Shown here: positions 1 to 8,410 of the stretch, one piece after another
Position numbering within the stretch: the first letter of the stretch is position 1
How the letters are laid out: each line of letters starts with the position of its first letter
Source: Selenomonas bovis DSM 23594
Lineage (GTDB): Bacteria > Bacillota > Negativicutes > Selenomonadales > Selenomonadaceae
DNA: 64,000 nt
Assembly (NCBI RefSeq): GCF_000381005.1
Contig: NZ_KB908391.1
Coordinates: forward strand, 1 to 64,000
Reading direction: 5' to 3'
Made by a program: the position numbers and the translations under genes
Notes under the pieces: generated by a model
Told to the model about the DNA's origin: nothing
Databases searched by the model: none
Seen by the model: the letters and a program-made list of their open reading frames with translations, nothing else

Positions 1-28
1 TATTTCATTACAGAAAGGGGAGAGATTC

Positions 29-298
29 TTGGAAGACGAATCCCGGCTTCTGGCGGAAAATGCGGCTTTGAAAAAGAAGATTGCCTATTTGGAAGCCGTC
101 ATCGAAGCACATCATGTGGCAAAGTTCGAAGACAATGTGAATCGATTGAAACTCTCCGTGCGAACGGGATTCAAGCAGATTTCATCAGAGCTGTCTGTCA
201 TGGAGCATGATCCGAAAAACGCAGAGCGCGTCATGGATCTCGTGGATTTCGTTCAGCACTACGCGGACGAGCTCCAACAGTTTATCTACAAGAAATGA
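29..298 (+). CDS. small coiled-coil protein of the maintenance operon
   Basis: An 89-residue protein starting at a TTG preceded by an AGGGGAGAG ribosome binding site. The first 30 residues form charged heptad-like helix (ENAALKKKIAYLEAVIE), so a coiled coil or dimer is likely; the rest is helical with an acidic C-terminus. There is no signal peptide or membrane segment. It lies 13 bases before parA on the same strand, so an accessory role in partition or its regulation is possible, but this rests on position alone. I do not recognise the family. The promoter must lie left of the window. Confidence 0.7.
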   Translation: MEDESRLLAENAALKKKIAYLEAVIEAHHVAKFEDNVNRLKLSVRTGFKQISSELSVMEHDPKNAERVMDLVDFVQHYADELQQFIYKK

Positions 299-311
299 AA
301 GAAGGCATAGC

Positions 312-1073
312 ATGAAAACCATTAGTCTCATCAATCTGAAAGGCGGTGTCGGCAAGACGACCATCGCCACAAACCTCGCCTATCTCCTCACCGAATCATG
401 GGGGCTCCGCGTCCTCCTTATCGACAACGATAAGCAGGGAAATGCCTCGAGATGGCTCGAAGCCGACGACAAGCATGGAACGCTTGCCAATATCTTGATG
501 GACGGAGTGGATGTGAAGGAAGTCATCCAGCACTCAAGATATGGAGGGCTCGATTTCATCGCCGCGGATATGGGATTGATTGAAGCGAATTATGATGTCA
601 TCCGCAAGGAAGGCATTCGTCAGGATTCTATTCTGCGGGAAGCAATGGCTGAAATTCAAGACGATTATGACATCTGTGTCGTGGATAATCCGCCTGACAT
701 CAACATGAGTGTCTTCAATGTGCTTGCGCTGACAGATGATGTCATCATCGTCACTGTCCTGGAAGCGGACTCCATTGATGGCATCAGGAAGATGGTGCAG
801 CAGGTGGAGGATGTGAAGCAGTTCAATCCGCGCCTCTCGATTAAAGGGGTGTTGGCGAATCAATACATCGCATATCCGGATTCCATCGCCTTTTTTGAGG
901 AAATCAAAAAGGAAGGGCTGCCGGTGTTTTCCTCCCGCATTTCTTACGCGACACGTCCGGCGAAGCGCGGGATGGTAGCGGCGAGCAAGAATCACCAGAG
1001 TCTTTTCGAGGTCTGTCCGAAATGCCGTGTATCCAGAGACATCATGAAATTTGCGGAGGAGCTCTTGTCATGA
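312..1073 (+). CDS. parA: ParA/Soj-type partition ATPase
   Basis: A 253-residue ParA-family ATPase that would segregate the element by forming ATP-dependent gradients on the nucleoid with ParB. The deviant Walker A box KGGVGKTT is at about residues 10-17 and the Walker A' region VVDNPPD at about 120. There is no N-terminal HTH, so it is the small (type Ib/Soj-like) form. The ATG at 312 is preferred over upstream in-frame starts because it follows a GAAAGAAGG ribosome binding site and begins directly at the conserved MKTISLINLKGG. The stop overlaps the start of parB (ATGA), implying translational coupling. An unusual C-terminal CPKC pair (about residue 237) could bind metal. Confidence 0.95.
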   Translation: MKTISLINLKGGVGKTTIATNLAYLLTESWGLRVLLIDNDKQGNASRWLEADDKHGTLANILMDGVDVKEVIQHSRYGGLDFIAADMGLIEANYDVIRKEGIRQDSILREAMAEIQDDYDICVVDNPPDINMSVFNVLALTDDVIIVTVLEADSIDGIRKMVQQVEDVKQFNPRLSIKGVLANQYIAYPDSIAFFEEIKKEGLPVFSSRISYATRPAKRGMVAASKNHQSLFEVCPKCRVSRDIMKFAEELLS

Positions 1074-2281
1074 AGAAACATAATGGATCGATGCTGGCCT
1101 ATCTCAATCGCGAGACACAGGAGGCCGCAGAAAAAGAAGTTTATAAGGTCGAACTGATTGATGCGGAGAAAATCCTGCCCAATGAGCGGAATTTTTACTC
1201 GATCGAGGGCGTGGAGGAGATGGCGAATTCGCTCGCTGTCTCCGATAGCATGCCGCCGCTTGAGGTCGTAGATAACGGGGATGGGACATACCGCCTCATC
1301 TCGGGCGAGCGCCGCCTGTCGGCGACACTCTTCCGCATCAAGCGCGGAGAGCTTGATAAGGCGGAGCTTCCTTGCCATGTCCTTCCGGCATTCACGCCGA
1401 AAGGCGTGCTTTCGGCTGAGCAGGTAGAGATGCTACATATCATCCTTGCCAATAATTACCGGCAGAAAAGTCCGCTCGATCAGCTGAATGAGGTGAAGGA
1501 ACTCGAACCGATCGCCCGTGCCATCTATGAGGAAAAGAAGGAAACGAGCGGGGAGAAGACGCGGTTCCGCACGTTTTTCGCCAAGGAGATCCTTGATATC
1601 TCAGAATCGCGTCTTCAGCGCTTGCAGATGCTCACCAAGCTCTGCAAGGAAGCGCAGGATGCCTTTGATGACGGTCTTTTCGGCAAGAGCGCTGCCGTGC
1701 GTATCGCTGCGTTCGATCCGGATATACAGGCCGCATATATTGAGGCGCTGCGCAATGGCGACGCGGACACTACTTTGTCTGGAATCGACGCCTGGCGTAA
1801 GCAGCGAGAAGGGGCAGCGCTAGAGAAAGAAAGCAGTATCGACCTGTTCAATCCAGACGATGCACGGGATTTTTCCGAGGATGGAACCGCGGCGTCAGCT
1901 GATTGTACAGATGATGATGAGATGCCCGGAGAAAGAACAAAAGGCCACGACACAGCTCTGGAATATGATGAGGGAGCTGAAGGTACGGACGATACGGAAG
2001 CGGCGGCAGAAGAAGGAGAAGCAGATGCAGCCGTACGGAAGGAGGCAGCGCCGCAAGAGGAAGATGGGGAAGGCGATACAGGCGCGTCTGCTCCAATGGA
2101 TCTTTCTTCGTTGGAGGCAGAAGAGGAGGCGAAGCGCTGGCTGATAAAGAATCTGGAGGAACTTAAATCAGAAGTGCAATCCCAGATCGACGCATGTAAA
2201 GAGTCCGGCGAGAAGGTTGAGGCTGCACGCTGGGGCGTGCGCCTCGCTGAGCTCCGCTTGGTCATCGAAACCATCCTATGA
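1070..2281 (+). CDS. parB: ParB/RepB-type partition DNA-binding protein
   Basis: A 403-residue ParB-family protein. The N-terminal ParB/sulfiredoxin-like domain (about residues 20-110) ends in the diagnostic box GERRLSA. A helical KorB/RepB-like DNA-binding region follows (about 110-240), then a long acidic Glu/Asp/Ala-rich linker (about 260-350) and a C-terminal coiled-coil dimerisation segment. The ATG overlaps the parA stop. Its centromere is not known; the TGTGTTCAA palindromes at 7244, 22105 and 22233 are candidate sites. With ParA and the downstream replication gene it makes this a plasmid-like maintenance module. Confidence 0.92.
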   Translation: MKKHNGSMLAYLNRETQEAAEKEVYKVELIDAEKILPNERNFYSIEGVEEMANSLAVSDSMPPLEVVDNGDGTYRLISGERRLSATLFRIKRGELDKAELPCHVLPAFTPKGVLSAEQVEMLHIILANNYRQKSPLDQLNEVKELEPIARAIYEEKKETSGEKTRFRTFFAKEILDISESRLQRLQMLTKLCKEAQDAFDDGLFGKSAAVRIAAFDPDIQAAYIEALRNGDADTTLSGIDAWRKQREGAALEKESSIDLFNPDDARDFSEDGTAASADCTDDDEMPGERTKGHDTALEYDEGAEGTDDTEAAAEEGEADAAVRKEAAPQEEDGEGDTGASAPMDLSSLEAEEEAKRWLIKNLEELKSEVQSQIDACKESGEKVEAARWGVRLAELRLVIETIL

Positions 2282-2730
2282 GATGGCGGTATCTGAGCTC
2301 CGCAGGCATCTTGCTACTTGTCCTCCTCGTTCCTCATTTCGGAGCTGCGGGGCTTCCCATTACATCACCTTTTGGATGGCGTATCCATCCAATCTCCGGT
2401 ACTTGGAGATTTCATTCAGGCGTCGATCTTGGCTACAACGAGGGAACGCCTGTTCCGGCCATGTTCGATGGTACTGTTGTTCAAGCGGGAAATTTCGGGG
2501 ATGGCTACGGGAATCAGATTCTGCTCTATCACCCTGCCTCTGATACTTATACGCGTTACGCACATCTATCCTGTATTGTCATCGATGCTGACACCTATGT
2601 TACACAAGGAACGATCATCGGCTATGTTGGCAGCACGGGCAATGCCACGGGGCCGCATCTTCATCTTGAGTATATCGTGCGGGATGGCGATTCGTATGTC
2701 TACGCCGATCCGCTCGTACTGTGGCAATGA
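2278..2730 (+). CDS. secreted M23-family metallopeptidase
   Basis: A 150-residue LytM/M23 peptidase with an N-terminal hydrophobic signal or anchor (about residues 5-24). The zinc and catalytic ligands are complete: H46 and D50 in HSGVD, H96 in YAHL, and HLH at 127-129. It would cut peptide cross-links in the cell wall, in this context most likely to make room for the transfer apparatus. The ATG overlaps the parB stop (ATGA), an odd position for a wall hydrolase. It is little more than the bare catalytic domain. A second M23 domain occurs in the fusion protein at 24576. Confidence 0.9.
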   Translation: MRWRYLSSAGILLLVLLVPHFGAAGLPITSPFGWRIHPISGTWRFHSGVDLGYNEGTPVPAMFDGTVVQAGNFGDGYGNQILLYHPASDTYTRYAHLSCIVIDADTYVTQGTIIGYVGSTGNATGPHLHLEYIVRDGDSYVYADPLVLWQ

Positions 2731-2744
2731 AAGGGAGTGTCTGT

Positions 2745-4028
2745 ATGGAAACACAAGATGAACTTCGAGCATATCCCTCTTCTGTGCTCGAAAAAGGATA
2801 TGGCGTCGTAGGAAAACTTGTCATGCAGGATCGTCGGCTGAATGCCATATCGAAAGCCATCTACGCTTATATCTGCACCTTTGGTACTGTGGCTTTTCCG
2901 GGGCGTGACAAGATTTGCTATGATCTTCAGATTTCCAAGAACACCTACGCCAAGTATATGCACGAGCTCGTGCTGCTCGGCTATATCTCTGTCGAGCAGA
3001 AACGCGGGGCGAATAACGCGTTCCAAAGGAACATCTACACAGTGAACATCGATCCGAGAAAAGTGAAGCCGCGGGAAGACAAGCCAGAAGCAGCGAAGCA
3101 TAATAAATCGAAGCAAGGGAAGGTTGATCGCGAAAAGCTGGAGCCTGAGAGAAACGAGACAGCAGAAGAGGACGTGATGAATCCGCATCTGAAAGAGGTG
3201 CTCGATCGCGTCAAGGCAAGGCATCGCTTAAAGGACGCGCAGGGGAAAGACGATACGCCGCCTGTCCTGGAGGCGACTCCGAGCCCCGTGTCCCAAAATT
3301 TGGTACACGGCGAAAAATCCCGTGTCCCAAATGGCGGGACACCGCCGATTGGGACACATAATATTACAACAACAGCAAAAGAACAAACTGTTGTTGTTAA
3401 TAAAACAGCAACAACAGAACAAGAGGTACTACCTAGGGAGTATAGGAAGCTGAACAATACGCCGACGAAGTCTGCTGTTGCTGTTGACATCTTTGAGCTT
3501 GCTTCGCTCCTCGGAGTGGAAGAAGCGTCCCTGCGGGGATTCATCGCGAAATACGGCGAGAAAAGGACAGAGGAGAAGCTGCAGCTGCTGAAAGAAGCGG
3601 TGCACAGACAGAATATCGGCAATCCCTCCGGCTGGCTCTGCCGTGCTCTGCAATTAGACTTCTTGCCAGTGCATAAGGCGGAAGCAACTGACTTCGCAAG
3701 AATTGAACAGGCTATTCGCGACACGAATAGCGAAGAGCGCGCCATCGCTAGGAGGAAGAACCAACAGCCCGTGGATCTCATTAACCAAGGGACGGAGGAG
3801 CTGCGCGAGAAGCTCCTGAAAGTCTGCCGGGAGATCGACGCGCAGACCAGGCGTGTTGAGTGCAGCAAGCCTGCAGACCGTGACTATGAGAGCGCGCGTC
3901 TCCACATGCTCAAAAACAGGAAAATCGCTATAGCGTATACCCTGCGGATGCGCGGTGAACTGGGAGGAGACGAAGACGACGATCCGCACGAAAGCCGCGC
4001 ATCTCCCCGGGGAGGGCGCGCATCATGA
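2745..4028 (+). CDS. replication-initiator-like winged-helix protein
   Basis: A 427-residue protein. The ATG at 2745 follows an AAGGGAGTG ribosome binding site. Residues about 15-95 resemble the HTH region of RepA_N/DnaD-like plasmid and phage initiators: helices around AISKAIYAYICTFG, a recognition segment near ISKNTYAKYMHEL, and a basic wing. A polar linker follows (about 100-245), then a second helical domain (about 250-420) with LLGVEEASLRGFIAKYGEK resembling the DnaD or RepA C-terminal region. The linker DNA carries a cluster of repeats that could be the replication origin, as in RepA_N plasmids where the origin lies inside the rep gene. The family assignment is by pattern only; a transcriptional regulator is the alternative. 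Confidence 0.6.
   Translation: METQDELRAYPSSVLEKGYGVVGKLVMQDRRLNAISKAIYAYICTFGTVAFPGRDKICYDLQISKNTYAKYMHELVLLGYISVEQKRGANNAFQRNIYTVNIDPRKVKPREDKPEAAKHNKSKQGKVDREKLEPERNETAEEDVMNPHLKEVLDRVKARHRLKDAQGKDDTPPVLEATPSPVSQNLVHGEKSRVPNGGTPPIGTHNITTTAKEQTVVVNKTATTEQEVLPREYRKLNNTPTKSAVAVDIFELASLLGVEEASLRGFIAKYGEKRTEEKLQLLKEAVHRQNIGNPSGWLCRALQLDFLPVHKAEATDFARIEQAIRDTNSEERAIARRKNQQPVDLINQGTEELREKLLKVCREIDAQTRRVECSKPADRDYESARLHMLKNRKIAIAYTLRMRGELGGDEDDDPHESRASPRGGRAS
3285..3417. other. candidate replication origin inside the rep-like gene
   Basis: Two direct copies of CCCGTGTCCCAAA lie at 3285-3297 and 3319-3331. The first is mirrored at once by TTTGGTACACGG (3299-3310), giving a near-perfect 25-bp palindrome. 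The second is mirrored by TTGGGACACA (3349-3358) around an inner GGCGG-GACA-CCGCC stem (3333-3346). AT-rich DNA follows, with CAACAACAG at 3367 and 3409 and its inverse CTGTTGTTG at 3388. Iteron-like repeats, cruciforms and an AT-rich tract in a rep linker are typical of RepA_N-type origins. Assigning this as ori is inference. Confidence 0.45.
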
Positions 4029-4744
4029 ACGCCATAAAAAAGCAGGATATTGCCATTTCCATCGCTGCATCAGCCCTGAAGGCGGCCTTTTCCAAAAATG
4101 CGATGCCGATGCTCTCTATCGCGGAGCTCCAGCGATTGATCGCGAGCGAAACGAAGGAGCGGATCATTTCGTTCTATCTGCGTTCGCAGCGTGAGGCCAT
4201 CAACAGGATTCTCGTACATGCCTATCTCCTCTCCTGCAGCAAGATGGAATCCGACTTCCTCATCGGGCATTATCGCGATGGGAAGAGTATCCATTGTCTC
4301 GCTATGCGGATGCCCCTGCAGGAGAGGCAGATCTACGACCTGCGGCAGAAATCCCTGAAACGGTTGTCAGCACTGCTGTTTTACCGGCTCAGCGAGGATG
4401 ACGTGTTCTTTCCTGGCATTGCTTTGAACCTGCTGAACGTCCTCGACGTGCGGATCAGCACCTTCGTGCTTCGGGCTGATGTTCCTGTCGCTCCAGGTTT
4501 CTTGGATTCGCTCATAGTAGCGAGATCGCACTGCCGGGCGCTACTCTCGTATCAGAACCGGTTCATCTTCTCCTCGTCAGACAATCCCTTCGAGCGCTGT
4601 ATCCGCACAAGGCTCGCGCACCCGGAGCTTACGATCGCGGAGCTGACATCGCTCCTGAATGAGGGCGCCGTACGGGGAGAGAGCACACGGAAAATCTACC
4701 AGTACCTCCAGGCGTTTTCAGAGACGGCGGTTTCTCTGCTGTAA
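4025..4744 (+). CDS. sigma-region-4-like helical protein, function unknown
   Basis: A 239-residue basic protein whose ATG overlaps the end of the preceding gene (ATGA). The segment at about residues 78-125 (a start such as LIGHYRDGKSIHCLAMRM followed by ERQIYDLRQKSLKRLSALL) resembles sigma-70 region 4 or ArpU-type phage regulators in its spacing. That makes a DNA-binding or transcriptional role plausible. The C-terminal half is helical with no recognisable motif. It is the last gene before the first copy of the 42-bp promoter element, so it is a candidate regulator of the transfer operons. I am not sure of the family. Confidence 0.65.
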   Translation: MNAIKKQDIAISIAASALKAAFSKNAMPMLSIAELQRLIASETKERIISFYLRSQREAINRILVHAYLLSCSKMESDFLIGHYRDGKSIHCLAMRMPLQERQIYDLRQKSLKRLSALLFYRLSEDDVFFPGIALNLLNVLDVRISTFVLRADVPVAPGFLDSLIVARSHCRALLSYQNRFIFSSSDNPFERCIRTRLAHPELTIAELTSLLNEGAVRGESTRKIYQYLQAFSETAVSLL

Positions 4745-4758
4745 AATTTTAATCTCCG

Positions 4759-4800
4759 TGCAAAAGTCCGCAGTTTTTCAACTTTGCAGTGTTTTACAAT
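4759..4800 (+). promoter_or_regulatory. 42-bp transfer-operon promoter/operator, copy 1
   Basis: Copy 1 of a sequence repeated at 14719 and 28084. It begins TGCAAAAGTCCGCAGTTTTT and ends in TACAAT, a good -10 box. TGCAAA and its complement TTTGCA form an inverted repeat with an 18-bp spacer just upstream of the -10, suggesting a regulator site overlapping the promoter. No good -35 hexamer is present, as expected for an activator-dependent promoter. It drives the operon starting at 4819. Confidence 0.7.
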
Positions 4801-4818
4801 GCTTGTAGAGGTGATGAC

Positions 4819-5370
4819 ATGAAACGACGAGCCAATCTTCCGAGCCCGCGCGCCCATCCGATCTTTTACCTTTTAGGCACCCTGGCTGTGTGCCTTCTGC
4901 TGTTTCGCGCGGCAGGAGGCAGGTTCCCGCCGCTTCCGCAGAACGTCCTGTTTTACAACACGACGGCCTCCATGCCGATCGGCTACTACCTCCGGATTCC
5001 CTGTGCTCGGTTTTCAAGCGGCGACATCGTGGCGTATGAGCCGACGGACGAAGTCAGGCAGTTTGCTCTGGAGCGCGGATACACAGATAAGGACATCTGC
5101 CTGCTCAAGCGGATCGGAGCGCTCGAAGGCGATTCCTATCAGGCGGCAGACGGGAGTTTCTACGTCAATGGACAGTACAGGGGACCGGTTGCGGTTGAGG
5201 ACAGCAACGGAGAGCCGCTACCGCAGCTCCCGCCTGGAAAGCAGGTGGTTCCCGCGGGCGAGTTCCTGCCGCTTGCCGATGTGACGAGAAGCTTCGACGG
5301 CAGGTATACAGGAACAGTTCCGCTGGCGAATATTCGCGGCAGAGTGATCCCGCTTCTCGCATTCTGGTGA
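4819..5370 (+). CDS. traF: TraF-like S26 signal peptidase of conjugation
   Basis: A 183-residue S26-family peptidase with one N-terminal membrane segment (about residues 14-31). The catalytic serine lies in the SMPIGYY motif (S51) and the general-base lysine in CLLKRI (K97), as in TraF of IncP plasmids and LepB. TraF proteins mature the conjugative pilin; here the substrate would be the VirB2-like pilin at 14822. The ATG at 4819 follows AGAGGTGATGAC, and a short 18-base leader separates it from the -10 of promoter copy 1. It is the first gene of transfer operon 1. Confidence 0.88.
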   Translation: MKRRANLPSPRAHPIFYLLGTLAVCLLLFRAAGGRFPPLPQNVLFYNTTASMPIGYYLRIPCARFSSGDIVAYEPTDEVRQFALERGYTDKDICLLKRIGALEGDSYQAADGSFYVNGQYRGPVAVEDSNGEPLPQLPPGKQVVPAGEFLPLADVTRSFDGRYTGTVPLANIRGRVIPLLAFW

Positions 5371-5376
5371 TTCATC

Positions 5377-5907
5377 ATGAAGACGAAACTTGAGAAACGC
5401 ATTCGCGTTCGCTCCTGGATTACAGAAGCATCTGCCTGTAGCCAGAAACTGCTGCCTGAGCTGCAGGAGTTTCTCCAAAGCCTGGGAGGGAACAGCATCT
5501 TCGCCGACCTCGCTATCAGCGAGGCAATCCGTCTCCTTTGCAGGCAGAGTGGTCAGGAGGCGTACATCTCCGTCCGCGCACTGGCGATCGGGAACGATTT
5601 GCGCGTTGAAATCCGGACGAATCGCGGTGCGTTTCCCGCTCAGGCCATCAAGAACCGCATCCAGTCCTTCGCCGAGCAGGCGCGGTATCGAAAAATTTCC
5701 TGGATGAGCCTGAACGAGAGGCTCCTGCAGCAAAAGTCCCGCGTTATCCGTCGCATTCTGATGCCCGCGGAATCCATCCTCATGAATGTTGACGGCGAAA
5801 AAGTAACCCTGTACTTCCGGATACCATTCACACACAGCCATTCCTCTGACAGGATCGAGGATTTGGCACAGAAAGTACACTTAGAGAAAAACGAGGTTAT
5901 TTACTGA
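5377..5907 (+). CDS. conserved transfer-operon protein, weakly HATPase-like
   Basis: A 176-residue soluble basic protein 6 bases after traF, without a signal peptide. Residues about 40-85 (FADLAISEAIRLLC, then ISVRALAIGNDLRVEI) follow the helix-strand pattern around the N-box of anti-sigma/RsbW-type HATPases, but the glycine-rich ATP motifs are not evident. An ATPase role is therefore not supported. The C-terminus (MNVDGEKVTLYFRIPF) is beta-rich. No family recognised; the operon position suggests a transfer or regulatory role. Confidence 0.7.
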   Translation: MKTKLEKRIRVRSWITEASACSQKLLPELQEFLQSLGGNSIFADLAISEAIRLLCRQSGQEAYISVRALAIGNDLRVEIRTNRGAFPAQAIKNRIQSFAEQARYRKISWMSLNERLLQQKSRVIRRILMPAESILMNVDGEKVTLYFRIPFTHSHSSDRIEDLAQKVHLEKNEVIY

Positions 5908-5922
5908 GAGGGGAGAAGCAAC

Positions 5923-6498
5923 ATGCGTACGATGAGCGAACTTTTCCGCAGCGTGAAAGCACTGGAGAAGAAGTCCCTTTTCCTGGGAAGCCTGATGGGC
6001 GCTGCCGTCATCCTGCTGGCAGGCGTTTTGTTTCCCGCCGCGCACCCGCCGGAACGGGAAAGCATCCCGATAGATCCCGCGCCCTTCGCCGGTGATTTGT
6101 CGGGGAGCAGCGCCCTTGGCGTCCTGACGAAGAAAAGCGAGGAGACGGAGAAGACAGCACCCATCCAGGCAACACCAGTATCAGTCGGACGTGTTCAGCC
6201 GCGCCTTGCGGCGCAGGGAACGCTGATCCCGCTGCCGAATGTCCCGAATCCATCTGCCATACAGTCACCTGCTGCCGCTGTTTCCCTCGTTGCTCCGCCT
6301 GCCCCCACAGCACTGGAGCAGCCTGAGCAGCTGCAAGAAAAGGCGCAGGCGCGAGAAGCACCGAGGCAGGGGGATAGCCTCGTGGATGAGGGCAGGACAT
6401 TTTCTGACGGCAGGATCGCCTGGTTCAGCGGCAGTCCTGCGCCTTCGGTGCAGGATGATGGTATTGCAAAAGAAAAGGAGAGAAGCGAATGGCATTAA
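5923..6498 (+). CDS. single-pass membrane protein with Pro/Ala-rich periplasmic tail
   Basis: A 191-residue protein after a GAGGGGAGAAGC ribosome binding site. One membrane segment (about residues 20-40) is followed by a long Pro/Ala/Ser-rich low-complexity tail. This layout recalls TonB or the proline-rich part of VirB10, suited to spanning the periplasm. No catalytic motif was seen. The last 10 bases overlap the start of virB8. An envelope-spanning accessory of the transfer channel is likely by position only. Confidence 0.7.
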   Translation: MRTMSELFRSVKALEKKSLFLGSLMGAAVILLAGVLFPAAHPPERESIPIDPAPFAGDLSGSSALGVLTKKSEETEKTAPIQATPVSVGRVQPRLAAQGTLIPLPNVPNPSAIQSPAAAVSLVAPPAPTALEQPEQLQEKAQAREAPRQGDSLVDEGRTFSDGRIAWFSGSPAPSVQDDGIAKEKERSEWH

Positions 6499-7235
6499 AG
6501 ACACAGGAACAGCCCCAGAAATTCTCAGACACCGGGAGCGCGAAAAGTCCGGCAGATAAAGCAAGATCTGTCATGGACGCGCGGATCGGCAGCGTCGCGA
6601 AGCAGAACTACAACTGGCGGCGCATCGCGCTCGGACTGCTCGTCTGCTGCATTGTTTTATCCATTGGCCTCACGGTGCAGTCCCTGAAAAGCCAGATCGT
6701 CCCGTACATTGTCACCGTTGACAAGAGCACGGGCGAGGTGGAGAAAGCGGGCTCACTCATCGCGGAAGATTACAAGCCGCAGGAAGCGGAGATACGGTAT
6801 TTCATCAGCCAGTTCATCCAGAACGGACGGAGCATCCAGCTCGACCCTGTCCAGCAGGACAAGCTCCAGCAAAAGGCGTTTGCGTATCTTACGACATCAG
6901 CCGCGAAAAAATTCCAAACCATTCAGGCCAACGAGAAATTCCGGGAGAAATATGCGACCGTCACCATCCAGGTGAAAATCCGGGGCGTCAAGAAAATTTC
7001 GGATACGGATTCTTTCCATGCCTCCTGGGACGAGGAAGAGTTCAACATATCCTCCGGGCAGCAGACTGTCCATCACTACGAAGGCGTCTTCTCGACGACG
7101 ACGATCCCACCCAAGGACGATGCGACGCTCATCGTCAATCCGCTGGGACTTTACATCTCTGACATGAACTTCTCAGAAGAAATTGGCAAGGCAAAGGACG
7201 CAGGAAATGCACCGGAGCCAATGACGAAAAAATGA
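6489..7235 (+). CDS. virB8: VirB8/TrbF-like inner-membrane T4SS protein
   Basis: A 248-residue bitopic protein. The cytoplasmic N-terminus runs to about residue 43, followed by a membrane helix (about 44-66) and a periplasmic NTF2-like domain with the family's characteristic beginning QIVPYIVTVDKSTGEV and YFISQFI. VirB8 nucleates the inner-membrane part of the T4SS and contacts VirB9 and VirB10, which are encoded next. Length and gene order (virB8-B9-B10) fit IncP TrbF and VirB8 families. Its start overlaps the preceding gene by 10 bases. Confidence 0.92.
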   Translation: MALKTQEQPQKFSDTGSAKSPADKARSVMDARIGSVAKQNYNWRRIALGLLVCCIVLSIGLTVQSLKSQIVPYIVTVDKSTGEVEKAGSLIAEDYKPQEAEIRYFISQFIQNGRSIQLDPVQQDKLQQKAFAYLTTSAAKKFQTIQANEKFREKYATVTIQVKIRGVKKISDTDSFHASWDEEEFNISSGQQTVHHYEGVFSTTTIPPKDDATLIVNPLGLYISDMNFSEEIGKAKDAGNAPEPMTKK

Positions 7236-7243
7236 ATCTGATT

Positions 7244-7266
7244 CATGTGTTCAAATTGAACACATG
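7244..7266. repeat. TGTGTTCAA palindrome, copy 1 (possible ParB site)
   Basis: A perfect 23-bp palindrome with 11-base arms (CATGTGTTCAA) and a central A, lying in the virB8-virB9 gap. The same core occurs at 22105 and 22233. No U-tract follows, so it is not a typical terminator. Confidence 0.7.
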
Positions 7267-7295
7267 GAAAATGAAAAAAGGAGCGATGAATCAAT

Positions 7296-8399
7296 ATGGC
7301 AAAAGTAAAAAAGGCATTGATTGCGGCAGTCATGTGCGGTCTTCTGCCGATGGGAGCTGCGACGTATGCCGCGGAGACAGGAGAAACGAAAACGGAACAA
7401 AACGCCATCGATACGGCGGAATACCCGAGCCTGGAAGAAACGCTGGCGAAGCTGCAAGGGCGCGCGTCAGCCGATCAAGAGACGCAGAACGCGCAGACTC
7501 CGAAGAACGAGGAGACACCAAGGCTGTCACGCCGGGAAAAGAATCAGGTAGAAACTCTGAAAGGGGAGTTCTACGCTATGAGTGAAACGCAGGCGGAGAT
7601 ACTTTCCCTGCTTGACCGTCTGAATGAGCGGATGGACGGCATAGAAGTTCAGGCAGCCAGGCAGAAGCTCATCGTCCCCGGACCGACGACGGCAAATCTC
7701 GTGAATCCTTCTCCAGCATCCCGCGTGAACTACACGCAGGATGCCATCAATGCGCAGGGCTCCTCCACGATGGTATTCGCCTATGCGCCGAACCAGCTCT
7801 ACAAGATTTATTGCCGCAGGGGATTCGTGACAGATCTCGCCTTCAAGAAAGGAGAGGCGATCACCTATATCGGCGGTGGCGATACCTCGGGATGGGCTGT
7901 TTCCCAGACAACAGTAGACGGCACGGCGCATCTTTTCATCAAGCCGACCGTCGAGATGAGCACGACGAACATGATTGTCGCGACGAGCCGCCGGAGCTAC
8001 CATATCCTCCTGAACAGCTCTGACTGGTACAATCCGATGGTGATGTGGAACTACGCGGACGAGCCGGAACAGGAAGGATTCCTCGCCGCGAAGCAGGCGG
8101 AAAAACCAGCCACAGTCGCCGTGACGGACATCGAAGCGCTCGACCACGCGTTCAAGGTGAGCGGCAGGAACCAGGAATACATGCCTGCTGTTGTCTACTC
8201 AGACGGGAAGCGCACCTACCTCGAATTCGAGAAACTGCCGAAGAAGCAAGTGCCGCTGTTCGTCCAGCAGAAGGGTGAGCGCACGATGACCATCATGAAC
8301 TATCGGCAGAAGGGCAACCTCTACATCGTAGACGGCACATTCCAGAAAGCGCAGCTCCGCGTTTCGGAAAATGAAAGCGTCACGATCGCGCATAAGTAA
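7296..8399 (+). CDS. virB9: VirB9/TrbG-like outer-membrane core T4SS protein
   Basis: A 367-residue exported protein with a signal peptide cleaved near residue 25 (TYAAE). A short helical coiled segment (about 85-115) precedes the VirB9/CagX domain with its typical FAYAPNQLYKIYCRRGFVTDL and HILLNSS motifs and C-terminal beta repeats (about residue 280 onward). VirB9 forms the outer-membrane core with VirB10, so its presence implies a diderm host. No separate VirB7 lipoprotein was found. It starts about 30 bases after the palindrome at 7244 with an AAAAAGGAG site slightly upstream. Confidence 0.92.
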   Translation: MAKVKKALIAAVMCGLLPMGAATYAAETGETKTEQNAIDTAEYPSLEETLAKLQGRASADQETQNAQTPKNEETPRLSRREKNQVETLKGEFYAMSETQAEILSLLDRLNERMDGIEVQAARQKLIVPGPTTANLVNPSPASRVNYTQDAINAQGSSTMVFAYAPNQLYKIYCRRGFVTDLAFKKGEAITYIGGGDTSGWAVSQTTVDGTAHLFIKPTVEMSTTNMIVATSRRSYHILLNSSDWYNPMVMWNYADEPEQEGFLAAKQAEKPATVAVTDIEALDHAFKVSGRNQEYMPAVVYSDGKRTYLEFEKLPKKQVPLFVQQKGERTMTIMNYRQKGNLYIVDGTFQKAQLRVSENESVTIAHK

Positions 8400-8410
8400 G
8401 GAGGCCGCGC

